Shown here piece after piece: positions 1 to 5,305 of a stretch of 5,305 nucleotides of DNA. Position numbers and translations under genes: made by a program. Under the pieces are notes generated by a model that saw only the letters and a program-made list of their open reading frames with translations, made no database searches and was not told where the DNA came from. This stretch comes from a bacterium (GTDB lineage: Bacteria > Patescibacteriota > Saccharimonadia > Saccharimonadales > HK-STAS-PATE-42): NCBI GenBank assembly GCA_029781075.1, contig JAKOXJ010000078.1, positions 1-5,305 on the forward strand. The letters are read 5' to 3'. How positions within the stretch are numbered: position 1 is the first letter of the stretch; each line of letters begins with the position of its first letter.

Positions 1-979
1 TGTTATAGAGGCCAAATCTAGAGGCATTGTTTTTTACCCAAGCTAGACAGTTGCCACTGCTAGCAAGGGGCTGGCCATTACAGGTGAGGTCTACGGCTAG
101 GCCCCATTGGTGCATGCTTGTTCCTGTGGCGGTGGGGTAACCTAGGTAGGTTAGGCAGGCTTGATCGGCCGCGGAGCGGAATGATCCGGGTGACTTTAAA
201 AGGTTGGTACCATTTGTGCACCGTAGTTTCTTACTAGCTAGAGATGGGTCGGTGTAGGCACCTAGTTGGTACCCGGCCGAGTTGGCGCTGTTAACAAAGT
301 TAGTGAAATTAGTTGAAAGACCTCGGTTAACGATGATGTTGGTATTGTTTATGTTGGTAGTTGAGACATCCTCGACACTACCACGAGTACCCGTTTTACA
401 TAGTGGGGTGATCGATCCACCATTAGTGTAATTTGCGCAGTTTATATAGCTAGGGAAGTGGGCTCCGGTATCGCCTCCTTTAATAATTAGAGCAAAGAGA
501 TCTTCTTTTTTTACCCCATTTTTGTATTGGGCAAGAAGGTTATTATATTCTGTATTGCTAATAGTGCGCTGGAGGCAACCTTCGTAGCTTCTATTCGCAA
601 AACCACTAAAGCCGGTTTTGGCGGCCTGCCTTTGGCCCTCTGAACTGTAGGCGAGTCCACGGGCGAGATCTTTAATATCGTAATTAGTCCTGATGTATCG
701 AGCCTGCCAGTACTTGGCACCGGAGCTATCCGGGACGCGGCCCATAAAGGCAGAATAGGCACAAGAGACTACTCTGTTTGCATCTTTTTGATTGATTGGT
801 GCGGCAAGGCTATTGAAGTATTTTACTTGGGTAAAGGCTCCAGCGAGTATTATAAGCCCAGCGATGAGGATCTTTTTACTGAGGGAGAGGTTTTTTAGGT
901 GAGAGGTAGGGGCTACTAACTCTTTTGTTTCTTGGTAGAGAGTCTTATTAGTAGATTTTTTCTTGGAGATTTTAGGCAT
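1..979 (-). CDS. Membrane-anchored DUF4214-like / VanY-type (M15B) D,D-carboxypeptidase, C-terminus missing
   Basis: This frame is open from ATG at 979 to the left edge (326 complete codons, no stop), so the protein is partial. Residues 1-36 are basic, and about 37-50 (KILIAGLIILAGAF) form a signal anchor, placing the rest outside the membrane. Residues about 67-116 look like DUF4214: AYSAFMGRVPD, then KYW, then LAYSSEGQ. A weaker copy may span 131-170. From about 209 the sequence follows peptidase M15B/VanY: GSFRSAADQ (265-273) carries the family's conserved Arg (R268), and SMHQWGLAVD (288-297) supplies two expected zinc ligands, H290 and D297. WVKNNASRFGL (314-324) matches the helix before the family's final E-x-W-H motif, which lies off the window. 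Known family members trim the terminal D-Ala from peptidoglycan stem peptides; here that role is inferred. Eight cysteines occur, all after the anchor. The start is supported by the basic N-terminus and a weak upstream Shine-Dalgarno-like run. VanY-domain identity is strong; DUF4214 is moderate. Confidence 0.85.
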   Translation of the reverse strand, partial: MPKISKKKSTNKTLYQETKELVAPTSHLKNLSLSKKILIAGLIILAGAFTQVKYFNSLAAPINQKDANRVVSCAYSAFMGRVPDSSGAKYWQARYIRTNYDIKDLARGLAYSSEGQRQAAKTGFSGFANRSYEGCLQRTISNTEYNNLLAQYKNGVKKEDLFALIIKGGDTGAHFPSYINCANYTNGGSITPLCKTGTRGSVEDVSTTNINNTNIIVNRGLSTNFTNFVNSANSAGYQLGAYTDPSLASKKLRCTNGTNLLKSPGSFRSAADQACLTYLGYPTATGTSMHQWGLAVDLTCNGQPLASSGNCLAWVKNNASRFGLYN

Positions 980-982
980 GTA

Positions 983-990
983 CTCTTCTT
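983..990 (-). promoter_or_regulatory. Weak ribosome binding site of the peptidase gene
   Basis: AAGAAGAG ends three bases before the ATG at 979. It matches the Shine-Dalgarno consensus only partly and sits rather close to the start. No other ATG occurs in this frame until residue 79, which would remove the membrane anchor, so the 979 start is preferred. Confidence 0.4.
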
Positions 991-1000
991 AAAGGTAGTT

Positions 1001-1017
1001 ATGTAATAACTTTACAT
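1001..1017. repeat. 6-bp palindrome over the peptidase -10 box
   Basis: ATGTAA (1001-1006) and TTACAT (1012-1017) form a perfect inverted repeat with a 5-base loop. It overlaps the predicted -10 box and start point of the peptidase promoter. The stem is AT-rich and has no following T-run on the minus strand, so it is a poor terminator. A repressor site is possible, but so is chance in AT-rich DNA. Confidence 0.3.
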
Positions 1018-1037
1018 CAGTTTTTATATAAAGTCAA
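1009..1037 (-). promoter_or_regulatory. Sigma70-like promoter of the peptidase gene
   Basis: Read on the minus strand, TTGACT (1037-1032) is a 5/6 match to the -35 box. It is followed after exactly 17 bases by TAAAGT (1014-1009), a 4/6 match to the -10 box. Transcription would start near 1002, leaving a leader of about 23 bases before the ATG at 979. The promoter sits wholly in the 61-base spacer after the uvrB stop, so the peptidase gene can be expressed independently of uvrB. Confidence 0.55.
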
Positions 1038-1040
1038 TTT

Positions 1041-3086
1041 CTATTTCTGGAGAGTCTTGATGGCGTCCCTTAGTTCGGCGGCGAGCTCGAACTGGAGGTT
1101 GGCTGAGGCGAGCTCCATTTGAGACTGTAGGTCTTTTAGGAGGATCTTTTTTTCTGTGTCGTCCATCTTTCCCTTAGAGTTTTTTGCTAGAGTGAGCGGG
1201 TCAAGGGCATTCTTTTGGGCTTGTTCTTGGAGTTCTTTTTTGGTGAGTTTTCTTGTTTTGCCGTCTGGTGCAGAAATTATTTCTCTCAGGCCCTGGGAGA
1301 TTTCTTTGGTAATTGTTTTAGGGGTAATGCCATGCTCTTCATTATATTTGATCTGTATAGATCTTCTTCTCTTGGTTTCTGAAATGGCAGCCTGCATGCT
1401 GCCGGTAATTGTGTCGGCATACATGATGACCTTTCCATCTTGATGACGAGCAGCACGACCGATGGTTTGGACGAGGGCAGATTCTGAGCGCAAGAAACCT
1501 TCTTTATCGGCATCAAGAATTGCGACGAGGCTGACTTCTGGTAGGTCTAACCCCTCTCTTAATAAGTTGATACCAATAAGTACGTCATATATTCCTAGTC
1601 TCAGATCTCTTAAGATGTCTGTTCGCTCGACTGTGTCAACATCGCTATGTAAATAAGCAGCTTTTATACCTAAATCCTCGAGATGTTCGGAAAGATCTTC
1701 GGCCATACGTTTAGTTAAAGTTGTAGCTAGAACGCGCTGGCCCTTCTTGATTGTTTCTCGTATGACTTCGATTAAGTCATCAACTTGATGCTCGGTTGGT
1801 CTAATTTCTATTTCTGGATCTAACAAGCCGGTCGGTCGGATGACTTGTTGGGCGGGTTCGGGATCTTTCTCTAGCTCATAAGGTCCTGGAGTAGCTGAGA
1901 CATAGATAGCTTGGTTTACGTGGTTTTCGAATTCGGCAAATGTTAGTGGGCGATTATCTAGCGCGCTCGGAAGTCGGAAACCGTGCTCAACCAGGACTTC
2001 TTTTCTGGCGCGATCTCCATTATACATTCCTCTAATTTGAGGGAGAGTCATGTGGCTTTCGTCGACGATCATTAAGTAGTCATCTGGGAAGTAATCTAAA
2101 AGTGTTGCAGGCTGTTCTCCAGGTGCTCTGTTGGTTAGGTATCTAGAATAGTTCTCGATACCTTTAACGAAGCCTGTTTCGCGCATCATTTCTAGGTCGT
2201 GCTCGACCCTTTGTTTGATTCTCTGGTGCTCGATGAATTGTTGAGATTTTTTGAACTTTTCTGCTTGGAGCTGGAGTTCTTGTTCTATTTTGCCCAGTGC
2301 ACCATTGAGTTTTTCTCGAGGGGTTACATAGTGGGAAGATGGGTAGATAGTCAGTTCTTTTGGGGAGTTGATAACCTCTCCGGTTAATGGATTGATTATC
2401 TTTAAGTTCTCTACGTCGTCTCCGAAGAATTCGACACGGTAAGCGATTTCCTCTCCGGCTGGGATGATATCGACGACATCTCCTTTGGCCCTAAAAGTTC
2501 CACGCTCCATGGCGTAGTCATTTCTTTCATATTGAATATCAGTGAGATGTCTTAAGAACTTGTCGTATTTTCTTTTTTCTCCGACTTTAAGACGGATGGC
2601 CATATCGCCATAGTCTTCGACAGAACCAATGCCATAAATACAAGAAACTGAAGCAATTATGATTACGTCTCTTCTTGATAAAAGAGATGAGGTTGCCGCA
2701 TGTCTCAACCTGTCGATCTCTTCATTGATCTTAGAGTCTTTTTCTATAAAAGTATCTGAGGAGGCTATGTAGGCTTCTGGTTGGTAGTAATCAAAGTAAC
2801 TTACAAAGTAGTGAACGGCGTTTTCTGGAAAGTAGGATCTGAATTCAGCATAGAGCTGGGCAGCTAGGGTCTTGTTATGGGAGATTATTAGAGTGGGCTT
2901 GCCGGTTTCTTGTATAAGATTAGCCATGGTAAACGTTTTTCCGGAGCCTGTAACACCTAGGAGAACCTGTTCTTTTTTACCTGAGTTTAATCCAGTTAGT
3001 AGTTTTTGGATAGCAGCAGGCTGATCTCCGGTTGGTTTATACGCGGAGTTTAGTTTAAATTTGTTCTCTTTAGAGTCTTTATTCAC
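1041..3086 (-). CDS. uvrB: UvrABC excinuclease subunit B
   Basis: Complete 681-residue UvrB, close to the usual 660-700. UvrB receives damaged DNA from UvrA, opens the strands with limited ATP-driven helicase activity, verifies the lesion and recruits UvrC for incision. Visible in order: the entry motif YKPTGDQP (16-23); Walker A GVTGSGKT (44-51); the beta-hairpin region with YFDYYQPEAY (97-106); RRDVIIIASVSCIYG (138-152); the DESH box (342-345); helicase motif VI QTIGRAAR (540-547); and a C-terminal UVR motif (650-681, with NLQFELAAELRD) that contacts UvrC. Y97, Y100 and Y101 are kept; one hairpin-region tyrosine, Y93 in E. coli numbering, is Phe98, a conservative change. The stop is TAG at 1043-1041. 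The start is GTG at 3086-3084: an in-frame TAA lies at 3098-3096, with no other standard start between it and the conserved N-terminus. It is transcribed away from ftsK, and no terminator is visible after it. Confidence 0.98.
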   Translation of the reverse strand: MNKDSKENKFKLNSAYKPTGDQPAAIQKLLTGLNSGKKEQVLLGVTGSGKTFTMANLIQETGKPTLIISHNKTLAAQLYAEFRSYFPENAVHYFVSYFDYYQPEAYIASSDTFIEKDSKINEEIDRLRHAATSSLLSRRDVIIIASVSCIYGIGSVEDYGDMAIRLKVGEKRKYDKFLRHLTDIQYERNDYAMERGTFRAKGDVVDIIPAGEEIAYRVEFFGDDVENLKIINPLTGEVINSPKELTIYPSSHYVTPREKLNGALGKIEQELQLQAEKFKKSQQFIEHQRIKQRVEHDLEMMRETGFVKGIENYSRYLTNRAPGEQPATLLDYFPDDYLMIVDESHMTLPQIRGMYNGDRARKEVLVEHGFRLPSALDNRPLTFAEFENHVNQAIYVSATPGPYELEKDPEPAQQVIRPTGLLDPEIEIRPTEHQVDDLIEVIRETIKKGQRVLATTLTKRMAEDLSEHLEDLGIKAAYLHSDVDTVERTDILRDLRLGIYDVLIGINLLREGLDLPEVSLVAILDADKEGFLRSESALVQTIGRAARHQDGKVIMYADTITGSMQAAISETKRRRSIQIKYNEEHGITPKTITKEISQGLREIISAPDGKTRKLTKKELQEQAQKNALDPLTLAKNSKGKMDDTEKKILLKDLQSQMELASANLQFELAAELRDAIKTLQK

Positions 3087-3112
3087 CCCTATATTTTAGC
3101 ATGACCAGGGGT
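3085..3112. repeat. Inverted repeat flanking the uvrB -10 box
   Basis: ACCCCT (3085-3090) and AGGGGT (3107-3112) are perfect reverse complements. Their centres are 22 bp apart, about two helical turns. The left arm covers the predicted uvrB start point and the right arm lies in the promoter spacer, so the pair brackets the -10 box. On the minus strand both arms are preceded by ATATA. The G/C-rich arms stand out in an AT-rich spacer. This could be an operator, but no known regulator site is recognised. Confidence 0.35.
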
Positions 3113-3121
3113 ATATGTTTA
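3093..3121 (-). promoter_or_regulatory. Predicted uvrB promoter giving a leaderless mRNA
   Basis: On the minus strand, TAAACA (3121-3116, 4/6 to TTGACA) and TAAAAT (3098-3093, 5/6 to TATAAT) are separated by exactly 17 bases. The usual distance of about seven bases from the -10 box places transcription start at 3086, the G of the GTG start codon. The only purine-rich run nearby, AGGGG, touches the start codon and leaves no spacing for a normal Shine-Dalgarno pairing. Together these suggest a leaderless message. Confidence 0.5.
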
Positions 3122-3133
3122 GCAATCTTTATA

Positions 3134-3139
3134 TATAGT
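3134..3139 (+). promoter_or_regulatory. Possible -10 box of ftsK
   Basis: TATAGT matches the -10 consensus at 5/6 and would start transcription near 3146, just before the ftsK ribosome binding site. No good -35 box lies 16-18 bases upstream and there is no extended -10 TG, so this is a weak call. An overlapping TATATA at 3132-3137 is an alternative. Confidence 0.3.
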
Positions 3140-3147
3140 GTAAACTT

Positions 3148-3152
3148 AAGGG
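3148..3152 (+). promoter_or_regulatory. Ribosome binding site of ftsK
   Basis: AAGGG, within TTAAGGGTAA, lies seven bases before the ATG at 3160. This is normal Shine-Dalgarno spacing and fixes the ftsK start. It contrasts with the apparent absence of such a site for uvrB. Confidence 0.65.
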
Positions 3153-3159
3153 TAATAAT

Positions 3160-5305
3160 ATGCCAAAGAAAAAACCTGTTAAGAAATCTGCAAGTAAAAC
3201 TGCTAAGAAGTCGGCTAAGCATGGAGTGCCTGGTGGGTTCTGGCAGCAGGTCATGGCTTTTATGGCTTTAGTTTTTGCTCTGGTACTAATACTAGCTATC
3301 GTAGGTGCAGGTGGTGGAGCGCCGGATGAAATCTTCAAAGCCTTTAGAAGTCTAATAGGTCTGATCGCGTTCGTAATACCTTTTATTATTATTTATCTGG
3401 CGTTGAAGAAGATGTTTGCCGAGGGGAATATGCTACCAGTAAGTGTGCATTTTGGATTTGTGAGTTTTGTTGTGGCTTCGAGTGCGATGGTGGCGGTGAC
3501 TTTGAGCGAAGGGACTCGTGTGCAGAACTCTGGTGGTGAGGTAGGGAAGACAATCTCACAAAGCACGCTTAACTTCTTGCATCCGGTGGCAGCATTCTTT
3601 GTATTTTTAAGTCTGACAATTGTGAGTCTAATGTTCATTTTTAAGATCCAACCAAAAAAGTTGATCGAACTCATAATGAAGTTGTTCAGACCGAGAGAGA
3701 ATACAAAAGTTAAACAGCATGACGATAGTGAAGATGAGTCTGGTATGGCTCTTAATAAACCTTCTAAATTGAAGTTGAACAGGGGTGTAGAGGTAGAGGA
3801 TGGTTCTAGCGATAACTTTGGTGAAGTTGAGGTTAAGGAACCAGAAAGCTCTCAGAGTTTTAAAGAGAGGCTGGGGGCTATTAAAGGCGGCATGAGACCA
3901 GAGAGTGATGGTAGTGTCGAATCGAAATCTGCTTTGACGGCAGTCGAAGATGAGGGCTGGGAGTTCCCGGATGTTGATCTTCTAGATAATAAGACATTTA
4001 AGGCAGACGCCGGTGATATTACAAAGAATGCCAAGATTATCCAGGACACGCTGTCTGACTTTAAAATTGACGTGGAGATGGAAGAAGCTAATGTGGGACC
4101 AAGGGTGACTCAATATACATTGAAGCCGGCAGCGGGGGTTAAGCTCAACAAGATAACATCGCTCGACACAAATTTAGCCTTGAATTTGAGTGCAAGTTCT
4201 ATACGTCTAGAGGCACCAATCCCAGGTAAGGGTGCAGTTGGCGTGGAAGTCCCTAACAAGAAGAGCGCAATGGTGACGATGAGGAGCATTTTAGAGAGTA
4301 AAGAATGGAAGGCAGCTGGTGAGCCACTAGCCTTTGCAATTGGTAAAGATATAGCGGGACATGCCGTTATCGGTGATTTGAGTGGAATGCCGCATCTATT
4401 GGTAGCAGGTCAGACTGGATCTGGTAAGTCGGTGATGATAAATACTTTGATATCTTCACTTTTGTTTAGGCATAGTCCAGCAGAGGTAAAATTGATCTTA
4501 GTAGACCCTAAACAGGTGGAGCTTGCTCCTTATAATGGGATTCCACATTTATTGACTCCAGTGATTGTGGAGCCAGAAAAGACTCTTTCTGCCCTTAAGT
4601 GGGCGGTTAACGAGATGGAGAGAAGATATTCTTTGCTTGCTGAGCATGGACATAGAAATATAAAGGGATATAACGGTGATAAGAAGATTGAAGAGAGCAT
4701 GCCTTATATAGTCATCGTTATTGATGAGCTAGCTGATTTAATGATGGTAGCGGCAAGAGACGTTGAAGGTTTAATAGTCAGAATTGCCCAAAAGGCTAGG
4801 GCGGTTGGTATACATTTGGTACTCGCAACTCAGAGACCAAGCGTTGATGTTATCACTGGGCTTATTAAGGCAAATATACCAGCAAGAATTGCCTTTACAG
4901 TAGCCTCTCAGGTAGATTCCAGGACCATTATTGATCAGGCTGGGGCAGAGAAGCTTCTTGGTAAGGGTGATATGCTAATTACTACAGCGCAGAATCCGAA
5001 GCCGAGACGTGTTCAGGCAGCCTGGATTGATGACCCTGAAGTTACTAAGGTGATTAATCAGATTAAGACTCAGCGACCTCCAGAGTATAATGATGAAGTC
5101 GTGGCGCAGCCAGTCCAGCTAAATGGTAAGGGTGGAGTAGTATTTGATGGTGGAGGTACTGGCGATAGCGACGACGATATGTATAACGATGCAGTCGCAG
5201 CAGTGATGGCGGCTGGCAAAGCATCAGCTTCACTCCTGCAAAGAAGGCTAAGGGTTGGATATGCTCGCGCAGCTAGGTTGATGGAGGAGATGGAAGAACA
5301 AGGGG
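3160..5305 (+). CDS. ftsK: DNA translocase FtsK/SpoIIIE, C-terminus cut by window edge
   Basis: The frame opens with ATG at 3160 behind a good ribosome binding site and stays open for 715 codons to the right edge. FtsK sits at the division septum and pumps double-stranded DNA as an ATP-driven hexamer so chromosomes clear the closing septum. Residues 1-20 hold nine lysines. Four membrane helices follow (about 31-50, 62-82, 96-115, 142-161), then a short acidic linker (about 163-285). The alpha domain runs from about 286, with GPRVTQYTLKP at 313-323. The motor contains Walker A GQTGSGKS (417-424), VDPKQVEL, Walker B VIVIDELADLMM (D522, E523), ATQRPSVDVITGLIKANIP and a DQAGAEKLLGKGDML segment. 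The gamma winged helix, which reads chromosome-orientation sequences in studied homologues, starts near 674 with the DNA-reading helix LQRRLRVGYARAARLMEEME. Perhaps 25-50 residues are missing. There are no cysteines. It diverges from uvrB across 73 bases. Confidence 0.97.
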   Translation, partial: MPKKKPVKKSASKTAKKSAKHGVPGGFWQQVMAFMALVFALVLILAIVGAGGGAPDEIFKAFRSLIGLIAFVIPFIIIYLALKKMFAEGNMLPVSVHFGFVSFVVASSAMVAVTLSEGTRVQNSGGEVGKTISQSTLNFLHPVAAFFVFLSLTIVSLMFIFKIQPKKLIELIMKLFRPRENTKVKQHDDSEDESGMALNKPSKLKLNRGVEVEDGSSDNFGEVEVKEPESSQSFKERLGAIKGGMRPESDGSVESKSALTAVEDEGWEFPDVDLLDNKTFKADAGDITKNAKIIQDTLSDFKIDVEMEEANVGPRVTQYTLKPAAGVKLNKITSLDTNLALNLSASSIRLEAPIPGKGAVGVEVPNKKSAMVTMRSILESKEWKAAGEPLAFAIGKDIAGHAVIGDLSGMPHLLVAGQTGSGKSVMINTLISSLLFRHSPAEVKLILVDPKQVELAPYNGIPHLLTPVIVEPEKTLSALKWAVNEMERRYSLLAEHGHRNIKGYNGDKKIEESMPYIVIVIDELADLMMVAARDVEGLIVRIAQKARAVGIHLVLATQRPSVDVITGLIKANIPARIAFTVASQVDSRTIIDQAGAEKLLGKGDMLITTAQNPKPRRVQAAWIDDPEVTKVINQIKTQRPPEYNDEVVAQPVQLNGKGGVVFDGGGTGDSDDDMYNDAVAAVMAAGKASASLLQRRLRVGYARAARLMEEMEEQG

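Noticed and set aside
511..762. Minus-strand open frame of 83 codons
   Set aside because: It is a shifted frame inside the peptidase gene, whose own frame is open across the whole region and carries recognisable domains.
980..1040. Intrinsic terminator of uvrB
   Set aside because: The only hairpin (1001-1017) has a 6-bp AT-rich stem with no T-run after it on the minus strand.
1156..1656. Two plus-strand open frames (1156-1443 and 1462-1656) and a minus frame at 1286-1516
   Set aside because: They lie fully inside uvrB in other frames, have low-complexity shadow-like translations and match no family I recognise.
2199..2387. Plus-strand open frame of 62 codons rich in Leu and Phe
   Set aside because: It is antisense to the Gln/Glu/Lys-rich helical part of UvrB; the Leu/Phe runs are the complement of that codon bias, not a membrane protein.
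3117..3145. GTTTA/TAAAC inverted repeat in the divergent spacer
   Set aside because: Only 5 bp with a 19-base gap in AT-rich DNA; it may well be chance, and one arm is explained by the uvrB -35 box.
3087..3159. SOS (LexA) box upstream of uvrB
   Set aside because: No GAAC-N4-GTTC or CTGT-N8-ACAG pattern is present in the spacer; the ACCCCT/AGGGGT dyad does not resemble either.
3129..4049. Minus-strand open frames at 3129-3338, 3393-3674 and 3852-4049
   Set aside because: All are antisense to ftsK, which is continuous and well supported.
1..5305. Alternative genetic code (UGA as Gly, as in Gracilibacteria/Absconditabacteria)
   Set aside because: All three long genes stay open under the standard code with conserved motifs intact, so no in-frame UGA needs explaining.

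Overview
The window comes from a bacterial chromosome with compact, tightly packed genes. It holds two housekeeping genes in divergent orientation, plus one exported protein cut by the left edge. All three long reading frames read through with the standard code, so there is no sign of UGA recoding. The small lysine-tailed FtsK, the exported peptidase with a DUF4214-like segment, the very short spacers and an apparently leaderless uvrB would fit a Patescibacteria/CPR lineage such as Saccharibacteria. That placement is an inference from gene style, not a demonstrated assignment.

Layout. Positions 1-979 (minus) encode a membrane-anchored, cysteine-rich protein. It has a DUF4214-like region followed by a VanY-type (peptidase family M15B) D,D-carboxypeptidase domain, and its C-terminus lies beyond the left edge. 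Positions 980-1040 are a 61-base spacer with a good sigma70-like promoter for that gene and a small palindrome over its -10 box. Positions 1041-3086 (minus) are a complete uvrB starting at GTG. Positions 3087-3159 are a 73-base divergent spacer with a promoter for uvrB, an inverted repeat flanking its -10 box, and the ribosome binding site of ftsK. Positions 3160-5305 (plus) are ftsK, which runs off the right edge inside its C-terminal winged-helix domain.

How the genes relate. UvrB is the damage-verification helicase of nucleotide excision repair. FtsK is the septal DNA translocase that clears and sorts chromosomes at division. Both serve genome maintenance, but nothing here shows joint action beyond the shared promoter region. 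The peptidase would act outside the membrane on peptidoglycan stem peptides. It has its own promoter, though uvrB read-through is possible because no terminator is visible between them.

No RNA gene, mobile element, CRISPR array or clear intrinsic terminator was seen. I found no convincing new multi-gene system. The points most worth following are the domain architecture and cysteine pattern of the left-edge protein and the predicted leaderless start of uvrB.
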